Below are positions 10,741 through 22,298 of a stretch of DNA of 64,000 nt, one piece after another. This DNA is from Micropterix aruncella (lineage: Eukaryota > Arthropoda > Insecta > Lepidoptera > Micropterigidae). The translations under genes were made by a program, and so were the position numbers. The DNA is taken from contig OX155955.1 in the NCBI GenBank assembly GCA_944548615.1, positions 7,048,068-7,112,067 on the forward strand, read 5' to 3'. Below the pieces are notes generated by a model that saw only the letters and a list, made by a program, of their open reading frames with translations, was not told the DNA's origin and ran no database searches. Position 1 is the stretch's first letter, and every line of letters begins with the position of its first letter.

Positions 10741-12029
10741 TTTAGTGTATTTTTTTAAAACTATTAATTTATTTTTCACCTATCAGTGGTACGCCTTGGA
10801 TCTGACGCCTGTAGTTAAATGTAAACAGTAGCTTATCCTTAGTTCTTAGCACAGTCACAGTATCCCGAGAGAACAGTAGACGCACTCTCGTGAAACTCGG
10901 CATTGCGGGGATAGGGTGCGAGGGAAGTGAGCAGAGATGTATATTTCGTCAAACGCATTTGGTAAGCGTTACGCGCGGCTAAATGTTAGCGACTTTTTCG
11001 ACTGTGTGAATATCCGCGACGGCCGAGTAGCATCCGATGCGGATATCGTGACGTAGATGTATTTCTCTTAGAATTTTGCTCTAAGAGAAGCAACTGTCTG
11101 TTATACTGTGGCACAGTAGATGAATGCAAATAGTAGCTCCAAATAAAGGACGATAAATACCTCACCAACACAAACATACATACCCCTTACACGTTGTCTT
11201 GGGGCAGTTCTACAAACGTCGCCTGAGGTTGCCGCGGTCGATTTCGCTTTGTACAATCTCGTCGGCTCGCTCGATTTTATTCGGCATATACCGCAGTATA
11301 CCGTTGAACTCGAGTAGCAAGACGTTGCTGGTATAGGGTTCGAGGAAGTGAGCAAAGAAATACGTTACGGTAAACGCCTTTAGTTGGCGTTACTTAGGGT
11401 TGTCAAATTTCGCGAACTGATAAACGGGGTCTTAAATTCGATTTTCAAATTATTCATGCCCTCCCCATATTTTTTAATCAATTATCTCGCAAACCCCTGT
11501 AGATATTAAGAAGTGACTTACATCGAAGTTAGAGGAGTTAGGTCTTAGGAGTTTGACTCTTTTATTTTCCATTTATTCCATGTATTTCCATTAATAACAA
11601 CAGAGTTGCAAAAATGAAAATTTTTAGGAATATAAAATTTTTAACTTAGAACCCACTGAATATATAGTAAGTCGTATTTGTTTATATTTGTAGGGCCAGT
11701 TTTATGGGATTTACGGTTTTTCCAAATTTTATAATACCCGACAATTTGAAACAAGGGGCGTATACATACGTCTCCTAAGTATTTCAAATTTCGACATTAA
11801 TATGAACTATTTTTCTACGTCATTTTGTCCCAGTTGTTTTTTTACGTGTATTTTTTTAATAGATTTGGTAAGGACACGCAAACACACATTCGCACAGCGC
11901 ACATAAACAGACACACATACACACACACACACACAGATAGTTTTTTTTTATAGGTTTTTCTACATGGTTACCATTTAAAAGGATTGGTGTGCTGTCTTAA
12001 ATACCATATATTGCCGGCACCGACATAAT
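10741..12029. other. Unassigned stretch with diverged direct duplication and hairpin
   Basis: Two diverged direct copies of a roughly 80-bp motif occur at about 10904-10985 and 11329-11400 (GGGATAGGGTGCGAGGGAAG versus GGTATAGGGTTCGAGGAAGT, both followed by GTGAGCA and a GGTAA/GGCGTTAC block). Between them, 11064-11088 is a perfect 9-bp stem (TCTCTTAGA). The rest is AT-rich with a short CA microsatellite near 11900-11935. Confidence 0.45.
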
Positions 12030-12600
12030 AAAAAAAGACGGTTGTGTCACCCCAAATTTTTCACGACAAGTACCCCCCCCCCCCCCCCCCCAGACCAGAC
12101 CAGACCCAAACTCCTGCCAATTCGTAGTATATTTATAATACTTTCCGGGGTATTAGAATGGTATTTTCCAAAAATGATTTTCTTCAACATGGCGGACTTG
12201 ATATAGTATTTGTGTCGCCTGTATACGAGATATTCCAACCACAATGTGTGGTTGTGAAAAACCACAGTGATTTCGATCCAACAAAGCATTAGTATACCTA
12301 ATAGCAAGTATAAAATTGAAGACTCTAAATCCAATATTTCGAGGTTGAAGTATGGCTATCGTGTCCTCCGGTGGGCCGATTTCGACCAACATCTAAACAA
12401 CTCTTTCCATGACCGAATGATGCCTGCATGCCTTTGCACAATTGGATGAAGCGTTTGGGCCCTATTGTGGAGGAATACACACATACACACACACACACAA
12501 ACAGACAGACACACTCAGAGACTTCAGTCGGGAAATGGTCTTAATCGTATCGGGGGGGGGGGGGGGGGAGGGGGGGGGGGGGTCAAATGTATATATTCGC
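12030..12600 (-). repeat. Rep-B repeat, minus-strand copy
   Basis: Read on the minus strand this follows the Rep-B order: G/C-run, (TG)n, CTCCACAATAGGGCCCAAAC, GCAGGCATCATTCGGTCATG, a GAATATCTCGTATACAGGCG block and the end GGGGTGACACAACCG. Long C-runs (12070-12092) and G-runs (12548-12583) flank it. The apparent 95- and 79-codon minus frames are inside the repeat and are not genes. Confidence 0.7.
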
Positions 12601-14700
12601 CAAGCCTGACTTAAGTTTACAATTATCTATTGTGGCATATATGTAGAGGTAGTCTGAGTTACCTATGCGGTTTTCTTACTGAATAAAACCTTAATCTTCA
12701 CTGAATAAAACATACAGCTCCTTTCCAGTTGATTTTACTTGCACTATATCATCTGTGGGACAGTTCCAGAATTGTGATTTAAATTGTAAAATATTATACG
12801 CTATTACAGTAAACCTTCTACAGTATACGTATCTCAACATATTATACATATCATAAATCTTGCCGGCAATTAAAATCCAAGTGATTTTAAAAGTTGAGTT
12901 GGGGTGCTCTCAGGCAAAGCAATTAAACCGAAAGGAAGTTTGACGTTACAACGTCATTGCGTGCAGAAAAAACTAAGATTGGCTTTTACCCACAAATACA
13001 TCTGCTTGTGATTGCCTTCATCAAATTTGAAATTTCTATGGAAATTTTTGGTTCGCATAACTATCACAATCGCAGTGCAGTAGTGGTTAAAACCGCAGCA
13101 TGAAAGGGAACACAACGTCTAGCTGAAAGTTTTACTCGTATGATTATGGTATATTCAGTCGAAAATCTTTTATTTATGACGAAACCGTGATTTTAATAAG
13201 ACTTAGGAAGTGGGCTCCCCTTATCACAGGAGTGCTTAGCAAGGCTGGATGGATTGCACTTTACTGAGCACATTAGATAAACAAACATTTACATTTGACT
13301 TATTCGCTATTTAACCTGGGCTGAGATTCCAGGATATTAGGACTTCCGAAACAAAATTTTCCTAATTAAATTAGGTTTAAAATATTTTTTTTTGCTAGGC
13401 CATAATACATTTAAAAATAAAAATAGGTACTAATAATTATTGACATGTATATATATTTTATATACTAAGTACTTAAATAGAATAAATATAACTATTGTAC
13501 AGCGAAAAAAATATTTTTAAAAAATGTTCCTTGGAAGTTGAAATATGGTGATATTTTTGACGGTTTCTGCTTATTCACAATATGTTTTTACGAGTAATGC
13601 AGATATTAGCTATTCATGGAGCAAGAAAGTTGTATAGTGACGTTGTCCAAAATATGTTAGACGTTTCACAAATTTAAAGTTTTAAGTTTTCCATATAACG
13701 ATAAATATCCTGTTAAAAACATAAAAAGTTTTCCTACACAATTACGTAGAATCATTAATACCACACGGTGCGCAAATAAAGACAGAAGTTTTCTCATAAC
13801 ATAGGATCTCCATATAATTTGCGAGTTTTACCGATACGGACTTATATAGATAGATATACTTGCACGCGGGATGCGTCCCTCATATTACACCTTTCAGAAA
13901 TATAGCCGCTTCGCCCTCTAGTTGTAGTAACTGGCATTGAAAATCTCTATATAAAACAATGGAATTAAAATTCCATAAATTAAATAAACGAAATAAAAAG
14001 TAAGCTATGTAAAAAATAACTTATTCTAATTAAATTAATCATTTTGCAATTTTCAATAGTTAAAGTTTACAATAGTCGAAACCGTACGATGCTGCCGCCT
14101 GTTATAAAGTTGTTTTTTTATTCGGATCATTTAAGAAATCAATTAAACATTGTCGTACTTACTGTAATCAACTGGCCCTAATTAACTATTTAAAATTAAA
14201 AAGAAAATGTCAAAAAAATATCAATAAACTATTACAAATAATTTGAAAAGTAATATTTTTTTATTAAAAATCATCAACAATAGTCAAACCAGAGTTACAA
14301 AAATAAAATAAACATTTTAAAATCTTCAAGAATAATCCAGCATATAATTAAAGTAACAAATGATTATAAACATTTAAAAAATCACAAGGGGTAATACAAA
14401 AATAAAGAGTCTATTACTACTATATTACGTCAGTTTATTTAAAATTGTACTTATTTATAATTATTATATTTTTTATACCTACCTATATTTATATATAAAA
14501 TATGTAAAAACCTAAAAATATAATGAATACTGATATTAAATAATTAAAAATATATATTTTATAGAGAATAGGTAAGAAAACTTGTTTTTTATTCCATTTT
14601 ATATAAAATATATCATAGGACGGCAACGCAAAAATACATCGCAATAATAAATTCAAAAATAAATTCGAAAAAAAAAATATTCTGTAAAAATTGCTTAATA
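12601..14700. other. Long AT-rich non-coding stretch
   Basis: No coding signature, splice pair or repeat that I can name. The 73-codon minus frame at 14489-14710 is low-complexity and rich in F, Y, I and L, as expected from random AT-rich DNA. Confidence 0.45.
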
Positions 14701-14853
14701 ATAAATACAAACGGAGCTGCCATGGAATTCACCGACCGGAGTCGGGCCCATCATAATACTATTTTTTACACTTCTGGGGGGTGAGCAGTGGATTCCGGAC
14801 TTACGAACCGGCTGTGGTAGGTTTAGGACAGCTGTCTTGCCACATGTGAGCGT

Positions 14854-15333
14854 TCACCTTGCCACCCATTCACTCCCCCTTCGAAGCCATAGAATTTGAG
14901 ATGCGCAAATCGCAGTTTTAGATAATTTTTCTAAGAAAGAGTTGATTATTTTTCTGGAAAGGCCAAGATCTTTAAAGAGGTGAAATAGAGATTTAGCTGG
15001 CAGGCCACGAGCGCCAACTTCCACCGCGTGAAGGTGAACAGTGAAGCCGTTCCGGGTTACGGCATTTGCAAGATCATGGTATTTATTTAATTTGTACTCG
15101 TGGTCTTTTGGGATATTTGATTCCCATGGAACAGTTAATTCTACAATAAGAGCCACCTTCCGAGATAGAGAGTAAAGAGTTATATCTGGACGGAGGGCTG
15201 TGCATCCGAGACTTTCAGGGAATTTATACTGCTTAGAGACCGAATCAACCTCCAGAATCCAATCTGTAGCTCTCTCGATTATTGAGAAAGGTTTTGTAGT
15301 TGAATGTTTTTTGCCTTTAGAGCCATCCCGCAC
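14854..15333 (-). pseudogene. RLE endonuclease domain, frame 3
   Basis: A 159-codon frame holding the restriction-like endonuclease that would nick the target for target-primed reverse transcription. Residues 48-50 (RPD) and the VELTVPWE block with E65 match the PD-(D/E)xK-like core seen in RLE LINEs, with candidate basic residues at K81/K84. It is separated from the RT frame by a one-base-type frameshift around 15335. The frame ends at a TGA after EWVAR; the copy at 56 kb has TGT at the same place and reads on for about 35 codons, so this stop may be a mutation rather than the true terminus. Confidence 0.75.
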
Positions 15334-15336
15334 AAA

Positions 15337-16917
15337 CTATATTGGGGGTTTGGAGGATACTGTCAAACCCTTGTTGGCACGAGCCACTGAGAGACTAATT
15401 ACCTCGCGAATAACAGCGAGAACTTTGTCATGGCGGTAAGTGTACCGTCCTTGATCTAAGGCCACCTTGCAGCCAGCTAGAATGTGTCTAGCTGTGCAAG
15501 GGGTATTGCTACAGAGGGGACAAGAACTATCCTCGACAAAGCTCCAACGAGCGAGGTTACTGGGGTCTGGAAGTGTATGCTGAAAGGCATTCAAATAAAA
15601 TTTCAGCATCTCTGGCGTCCAGTCATAGAGCATTACCTTCCAGTGCATTGGAGGCGGAATGCAAAAGTCCCCAATTGTTGTCCAATCATTCTGGCATTGA
15701 GAGCCAATAGCATGAGCCATACTCTTGCTGTCGTAATCTCCCCGCAAAAGAGACTTCTTCAAGTCCACGTCGCTCGTGGTTGTACTGCCATACCCCAGAC
15801 CAGTGCCATTCTGGCTGATTCCAGTAAGGAACTTTTTGTGGAAGTCTACGCGGGCTTGTAGATCATTTGAATCACTACGGCCACTTATTACGTGCTTCGA
15901 TATTGCCGGATCTTTGGAATTGCACAGAATCGAATTTTTGGTTATTCTGGAGTTGGCGTAGAGCAGAGAGGGCAGTTTAAGCGCTAGCCCAAAATTTTGT
16001 TTGGACCTGAAGAGAGTCGAGGGGTCAGCTGGTCTGGCTAAGGACAGCCAGGATTTTAAACTAGCTGTCACCAGCGCATCTAGACGGGACAGTTGGGTTT
16101 TGGTAAAATCGTAAATAAGAAAGGGCCATGACAAATGTGACGTTAGATAATTGTCATAGATCCAGGCCTTACGAGGGCCAGAAATTAGCAAGGCATCTAT
16201 TTTCGCCAGGCAACTTTTGAAATGCTCTATAACATGATCGCCCGAGACGTCTTTTCCCTGATGGGTGATTTTTCTGCCGAGGAATTTGAAATGATTGTTT
16301 GGGTCTATAAGGGAGATATTAGAGCCCTTATAGACCAATTTGGGGTCATAGGATGTAAATTTTGTGCCCATGCGGGCGAGTCCAAGGCAAAAACATTTGG
16401 AGGGCTTCACTTTTATACAGCCTGACCAGTCGCAGAAAAGCTCCACTTTCTGTAATAGCAGGGAAAGCTGCTTGGGGCTTCTGGTGATGAAAGTTAGGTC
16501 GTCGGCAAAAGCGAGGCACGCCGAGGTGTATTGGCCGTCTGTTTTAAAACGGTAGCCCCACTTCCTGTCAAACTGGGTCAGGCTTTCCAGCAGTATATTA
16601 AAAACTATATTAAAATTCGTCGGGGAGAGGCAACAGCCCTGAAATAGTCCAATTGAATATGGTATAGAGCGGGTAGTCCATTCTTGCGTTTTAACATGGA
16701 AAGTCAGACAGTTGTAGTAGGAGGCTACAATGTCACGCACGACTGGTGGGAAGTTGTACCAGCGGAGTGCAAAGTGGAGGAGACTGTGTCGGACTGACCC
16801 AAAAGCATTCTCTAGGTCGAGCCAGCATACATTGATTTGGCGTTCGTGCTGTCTCGCATCCTTGATGGCAGCAGCCAGGAGAGAATTGTGCTCGAGGCAG
16901 CCCGAGACGCCACGCAT
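15337..16917 (-). pseudogene. Reverse transcriptase palm plus CCHC knuckle, frame 2
   Basis: A 526-codon frame with RT motif A (CWLDLENAFGSV, catalytic D34), motif B (GLFQGCCLSP, 90-99), the catalytic FADD box (137-140) and a downstream FLGRKI block (212-217). Near the end, C466-x2-C469-x8-H478-x4-C483 forms the zinc knuckle that precedes the nuclease in RLE elements. The first Met lies within the domain; the real N-terminus is in the neighbouring frame. All catalytic aspartates are retained, so the inactivating events are the frameshifts rather than active-site loss. Several plus-strand frames over this region are mirror artefacts. Confidence 0.8.
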
Positions 16918-17921
16918 GAAGCCTTTTGAACTGATACTCCAAGGTACTCATTCCGGTGCATGAATTCGCTCATCCTCGTGTGGACTATGCTAAAAAAGAT
17001 TTTGGCCACAGTGTCTGTGAGAGCAATGGGCCGAGCGTCCTTTGGTCCGGTGCAAACTGGGACCTTCGGAATTAAGATGACTGTCGCTCGGCCAAAATTC
17101 TGTGGGACTACACCGCTATTCCATATATTTCGGAAGATGGATCCTAAATATTGCAGAAGGCAGGGGCATTTTTTGTATACTAAATAGGGAATACCATCGG
17201 GACCCGGAGTAGAGCCCGACGGCTTCCTCTTTACTTGATTAAGAATCTCATCTAGAGATGGAGGTTGAGAAGCAAAAGCTACCGTAGGCAGGGGCGGAGG
17301 TGTAATGCCCGGCGGAGGGCTGTAATTATGGAGCCGCATTGGGTCCTCATACGTGGTCGAAAAATATTTCGTGGCCATTTCTTCCGGGATTTGGATTTTT
17401 CCCTTGGCGGCAGACAAAACCGTTTTGCTGTAGTTAAAACGGTTTTTGTCGAACCGGGCTTCCTCTTTAGATTTGAGAAATGCTGCCTTGCGCTTGTCGT
17501 TTTGCGTTGCTACGCTCTGTATGAGTTTTAGTATAGAGCGGTACGCGCGCGAGAAGTTGTGGCAGAGGGCTTTATCCCCGGCTTTCTTGGCTTCACGTAA
17601 CTGGCGACGAAGTAGCCGCTTTTGCCTACGGAGCTTTGCCTTAAATGCGTTTTCTCTGTGAACCGGGTCGACATATGTAGATTTTGGGTAAACACCCGAG
17701 AAGTATTCATGGACCGCCACCTGGAAGGACGACAGCTGGACGCTGGCAGGGGCATTACGGTTCACAGAGTGGTCAAGAATAGAAGTTAAATTATTATTAT
17801 GAAATTCCCAGTCCTCTTTCGCAAGTGAAGGGAATTTTAGAGGAGGGAAGGATACGATTTGCGCGGGTAGAGGAGACCGGTCGGGTGACAAACTGCGGGC
17901 AGATGTGGAGTCAAGGGACAT
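16812..17921 (-). pseudogene. RLE element N-terminal region and RT fingers, frame 1
   Basis: A 369-codon frame. Residues 90-160 are strongly basic (likely RNA or DNA binding), followed by the conserved PGPDGIP box (239-245), an ILIPK block and ARPIALTDTVAKIF (about 296-309), all typical of the RT finger region. After about residue 328 the frame drifts out of homology and the following frame takes over, marking a frameshift near 16920-16945. The first Met gives a plausible but unproven start. Confidence 0.75.
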
Positions 17922-17952
17922 GTGAGGTTCAACTCTGTCCGTGACTCCTTGC

Positions 17953-18060
17953 GACGATTTTATATGTCTTCGTTAAAGTACGTTATATTGTATATTGTAC
18001 GATTTTATATGTCTGTCTATGTCGTTATATTGTACGATTTTATATGTCTTCGTTAAAAGT
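17953..18060. repeat. Tandem ACGATTTTATATGTCT repeat
   Basis: Three copies of a block ACGATTTTATATGTCT lie close together directly upstream of the RLE element's first frame, separated by TTATATTGTA-type spacers. It is either a decayed 5' untranslated repeat of the element or local genomic low-complexity DNA. Confidence 0.55.
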
Positions 18061-18384
18061 AGTTGATTTGGATTTAATAATATAAAAATAATAATAAGGT
18101 ATAGTTCTTTCCTAAGTAATTTATTTAAAATATCGTACATTCAGTTATGGTTTCGTAGTTGATTATTGTTTATATTACATTAATGTAGCAATGAAAATAG
18201 TTCACGATAGGTACGAATAATTCGAAAAAAAAACATTATATTGTCTATTGTCTATTTAAACGTCATTGTTAGAGCTGTATTGTATTTTGGTACTAAACGC
18301 TTCCTACAAGTGACACTCATTTCTAAAACAACCCCCTAATATTGATCTCTCTCAGTAAATAATCTAACGTTCGTCTTTTTGCAG
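18061..18384. other. AT-rich stretch, nothing recognised
   Basis: No gene or repeat that I can support. Confidence 0.4.
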
Positions 18385-19310
18385 GTTGGCCTTACCCAAA
18401 GAAAAGAATCAGTGGCTCCTCTGGCCCCAGATGTCTCACCTCCCCGACCTCTCAGTGGCGCCTCTCAGTTGGGACTAATATTGGATTATCCCTTCGCCGT
18501 TGTGCTGAGATTAAGGGTTCTTCAGGTAACCGATTAGTTACGTATGATGAATTTCTCACAACAAGTGCGTACAACACGACACCACGAATGAGAACTTCAT
18601 TTGGTCAAAGGAATTTTAATGTTGTATGCCCCAGGGCATACAAGTTATTAGAAGAAAATAATAAATGAAAACATACTAATGGCCTCTTCAAAAAACTGAG
18701 CCTAAAAACTGAGTATAATTAATAGAAGTCGGACAGATGGCCATAAATTGTATGACTTTCTAATTTGGGTTGATTTTTTTTTTCTATCATTCTGATGGTT
18801 CTCTTTTTTTTTATTATTTTTTTTTTATGATTATTATTTATAGTTTTATATTTATTGTAACCTATTTGACTAAGTAGATATCAGTTTTATATTATGATTT
18901 CGGTTTTTATTTATTTATCCGTCGATAATTTTCATTATAATTTTAGTATTAGAAAGCTTTTTTGTATATAGTAGGTATTATTTTATAGTTCCGACTATTG
19001 ATGATTTTATTTTTAATTTTGTCTACATTTTGATATTTTTAAAATCTCTTTTTTAGGATAATTAAAAAAAAAGTTTATTTTAGGCTATTTTTTTAATTTT
19101 GATTCCATTTAAAATGTATTTTTATAAATGGTATTTCATAATTTTGTAAATATTTATAGTTACCTAAATTGTTTTTTTTTTTATAACTAAACGTGTGCAC
19201 AGGTAATACACATGTTTCGGTACACCTGCGTTATTACAGGCTTAGGCCTAGTTAGGCGGTATTGGGGCAGTGATTACGGTGCTATAGTGTGCTTTCTTTT
19301 TTAATACTGT
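18385..19310 (+). mobile_element. LINE 3' end: ORF2 tail plus AT-rich 3' UTR
   Basis: One plus frame is open from about 18386 to a stop at 18668. Its end (TPRMRTSFGQRNFNVVCPRA, then YKLLEENNK) has the pattern of LINE ORF2 C-termini: aromatic, proline and RT..GQR blocks, then a short helix. A very T-rich 3' untranslated region follows. A block containing CCTAGTTAGGCGG near 19245 is matched by CCTAGTTAGGTGG near 29775, the 3' UTR of another LINE end in this window, which supports common origin. Splice-like signals at its edges (CAG before, GGTAAC within) made me consider a host exon, but the frame continues past the donor and looks like LINE. Confidence 0.55.
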
Positions 19311-20989
19311 CGTAATCCGTGACGTAACTAAAAAAGGGTGCAAAAATTGAACAAACTTTTTGAAATTGATTGTCGGCTAAATTTACTCTTACACAAAAGC
19401 CTATCTCCCCATTCTTTATAGTAATATAAATTCCTCTCTGTTGTCTAACAATTCATTAGGTCGATTACAATTTTTAAAGTACTTTTTAAAAGACATTAGG
19501 CTATTTTACTGGTTATTCGAACTCGGCTGTTGGGTTAAATTATGTGGTCTGAAATCCTTTTACATTATAATAATACCGGTACGTTGAAATATTATAACTC
19601 AACGCAAGAAAGGTCATTGCAATCTATTCTGCGAGGGAGTATTGAGATAGCTTTGATTTTTTTTCAAACATTGTAAACAAGGTAAAATCGAATTTACCGC
19701 ACCAATTTTGTAGCACCCGACGTTTCGGCGACGTTGCTGCCGTTGTCTAGCGTAGACTGTCTATACTAGACAACGGTGGCTGCAACGTCGCCGAAACGTC
19801 GGGTGCTACAAAATTGATGCGGTAAATTCGTTTTTATCTTGTTTATAATGTCAAACAACCGCGATAGTCTCCGAATTTTTTCAAACATTTGTTCGATAAT
19901 GAAATTTTTGTTTAGAAATTACGATATTTCTTTTACGGTATATTATTCTGCATAAAAAACTGATTTAAACATAATCTGGTTGATTTACAAAACTGATTTG
20001 AAAATAACTTTGGTTACCGAGGAAAAATAATTTTTAGTTCAACTTTACGATATTAAATACGTTTTTTCTCGGCAACGAAAGCCTAAATCGAATTAAGTTC
20101 TACGGTATTATCAACTCAGTGTTTCATGTGAAATAATAACATGAAAGAAAAGTTCTCCTGACTTCTAAAAAATAATATACTATTTTTTTTTCGCAATACC
20201 TAACCAACTTAGACTACTTAAATAAGCGATTGCTGGAAATGGAAATTGGAATTAAAATAATGTAATAGGAAATTCAAATCACAGAAGATATATTTTATTT
20301 TGTATAAGCATTGACAGTAAATTACAATGGATCAATTAGCTAGTAAGTTTTTAGCAATTAGCTGAAAAAATATATAATTTATAAAAAGGTCTTTGTGGTT
20401 TTGTGGCAGACAATTCAGTATATTTTGCGTATTAATAATACCAAATGGACTGCTATTTTGGAAAAATGTCTCAACAGGTAAAATAATATATCAACCGTAT
20501 CAAACCGTATCAAAAATAACTATAAATACAATAGTTCACTTTCAGTCGTAATTTCATCATTTCAAAAAGTTAATTTGTTAATTATTTTCTTTAATTTAAT
20601 AAAATATTTAAGTGTACTGAACTTATTTGTCTTATTAGTCTAGTATTAGTCTTATTAGTCTAGTCTTATTAGTCCAGCATTAGAACTACTTGTCTTAAAA
20701 ATAGGTGATACTCAAACTAGTACCATGTAAAAAGCTTGTAAGAACTTACCTTTTACTTAAAGTGGTGTATATATTACTACCTATGGTATATTGCTACACG
20801 TCCAAGAGTGGTAAATTCGCCAATTGCATATAAATGCAATGTAATGTAAATAGGTTGTTAAATATTTTTAACATACTTTTTAGGGGTGGCTCTCATCCCT
20901 CGCTCTTTCCCTTCCTCTTAGGAAAGCGTTCCGGAAATCGAAAGCGACCTAATAAAAATTCCGTATTTGAAATTTTTTGGGAACCAATG
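19311..20989. other. AT-rich stretch with a long palindrome
   Basis: No gene recognised. It holds the palindromic element at 19669-19850, a short GTCTTATTA tandem near 20628-20675, and a 32-bp motif with a TATAAATA core at 20512-20543 that recurs exactly at 27167-27198. Confidence 0.45.
19669..19850. mobile_element. Long palindromic (foldback) element
   Basis: Two arms of about 80 bases (19669-19750 and 19767-19850) are nearly perfect reverse complements around a 16-base centre. The inner arm contains GCACCCGACGTTTCGGCGAC, and both outer ends read CATT(G/A)TAAACAAG. TCAAAC stands immediately outside on both sides (19664-19669 and 19851-19856), a candidate target duplication. No protein is encoded. 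Best read as a foldback MITE. Confidence 0.7.
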
Positions 20990-20997
20990 GTTTAGAG

Positions 20998-22290
20998 CAG
21001 CCATACCCAACCTGCGGCGTGCCGACCTTTTCTTTGCGGCCCAAAGCCTCGCCACAGAAATGTTGCTACGTATTATATACGTGCGTATATATCCGCTCTG
21101 TCATTCCACCGTCGCGTCGGCGCGTAAAAAAAATGATTAAAAAAACTTATTATCCATTCACTGTATCATTCACCAGGAAAACCTTGCAGCACGTACGTTC
21201 GTGCCTGAAGTAGAAGCCCTGATGAAAACTGTCATAAATACAGTGAATTATATTCGAGCACGAGAATTGAACCACAGGAAATTCAAGAGACTTTTTGAAG
21301 AAATGAATAGTAATTACGGCGATGTTCTTTTGCATACCGCGGTGCGATGGCTCAGTAAAGTCCTGAAACGGTTTTACTCTTTGCGACATTAAATTATTTT
21401 ATTTTTACAACAAAATAAGTTTGGAGTGAACTTGAAAATGACAGTTGGTGGTGTATTTTAGCTTTTCTTTGCGATGTGACAGAAAAAACTTGGTGAACTC
21501 AATCGTGGTTTACAGGGAGAAAATAAATTTATTTCTCAGATGACGGGTAAAGTATTTGCTTTCGAAGATAAACTGGACTTGTATGTAGAAGAAATACAAA
21601 ATAAAAAACTGCACAACTTTCCAACAATGGTAAAGGCTCAAAAAGATGGTATTGATGTTCCCCTAGAAAACTATGTGTTAATTTCTAATTCCTTAGATTC
21701 CTTAAGCAAGGAATTCAAGCTCAGATTATCAGGATTTAAGAAAAATCGAGAAATGTTTTTTGCTAGTCGAAAATAGCCACTATCACGCAACTGACTGCAT
21801 TTGGATTTGAGAAGGCAACATTATTGGATGAATTTATTGAATTTAAACACGACACAAATCTGGAAGCAATTTTTAAAGAGAAAAGAGAAGTAAAAGAATA
21901 TGAAGAATTTTGGAAATTAGTACCCGTTAATTATGAAACCCTGAAAAATTGTGCACACTTGCTGTTGGCGTTGTTTGCATCAATTTACCGCTGTAAATCG
22001 TCTTATTCTAAAATAAAATGTGCAAAAAAATCCTACAGATGTCGGCTTACTGATTCACACCTTGATGACGAGTTGAGAGTAGCATGTAGCAATTATAAGC
22101 CGGATCTAGATAAAATTGACAAAAGTAGGCAATGTCAACAATCTCATTAGTTTTAAATAAATGATTACGTTTAAAAGTTGAGTTTTATTAACGTCTTCTT
22201 TGGTTTTATTGTAATATAGATTGTTGCGGCCCGTCTGATGTAGCACTCGCTCATATTTGGCCCAAGAAGAAAATAGGTTGAGTAAAGCTG
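20998..22290 (+). mobile_element. hAT-type element with exact 8-bp target duplication
   Basis: Flanked by GTTTAGAG at 20990-20997 and 22291-22298. The ends are inverted relatives: CAGCCATACCCAACCTGCGG on the left, and the complement of CAGCTTTACTCAACCT on the right, with GCGGCCC subterminal blocks on both sides. An 8-bp duplication with CAG..CTG ends is diagnostic of hAT transposons. The 1293-bp length is far below an autonomous hAT and the transposase inside is broken, so this is a deleted, inactive copy. Confidence 0.85.
21130..22150 (+). pseudogene. Broken hAT transposase (GTF2IRD2/ZBED5-like)
   Basis: Open pieces in more than one frame (21201-21389, 21540-21776, 21824-22147) read together as the central part of the transposase lineage that also gave rise to GTF2IRD2- and ZBED5-type genes. 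Segments include TVNYIRARELNHRKFKRLFEE, DVLLHTAVRWLSK and KLGELNRGLQGENKFISQM. The N-terminal BED finger and most of the C-terminal dimerisation region are absent. Stops and frame changes separate the pieces, so no product is expected. Confidence 0.75.
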
Positions 22291-22298
22291 GTTTAGAG

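Larger units (their letters stand above)
14703..17955 (-). mobile_element. RLE-type non-LTR retrotransposon (R2/NeSL/HERO-like)
   Basis: A minus-strand retrotransposon body with, in order, an N-terminal basic region, reverse transcriptase, a CCHC zinc knuckle and a restriction-like endonuclease. This order (RT followed by knuckle and PD-(D/E)xK-type nuclease) is the hallmark of RLE-encoding LINEs as opposed to APE-type LINEs. The protein is spread over three frames by two frameshifts (near 16920 and 15335), so this copy is dead. The 3' end is defined by comparison with a second copy at 56043-56536: similarity stops in a TTTGTATTTATT-like tail. The 5' end is uncertain; no upstream N-terminal zinc fingers, Myb domain or Ulp1 protease are visible, so it may be 5' truncated. 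Confidence 0.8.

Noticed and set aside
15200..17661. Plus-strand frames of 60-125 codons across the RLE element
   Set aside because: Antisense mirrors of the minus-strand RT and nuclease frames, which carry the recognisable motifs.
18386..18525. Possible host exon between CAG and GGTAAC
   Set aside because: The frame runs on past the donor to 18668 and ends in a LINE-type C-terminus followed by a LINE-like 3' UTR.
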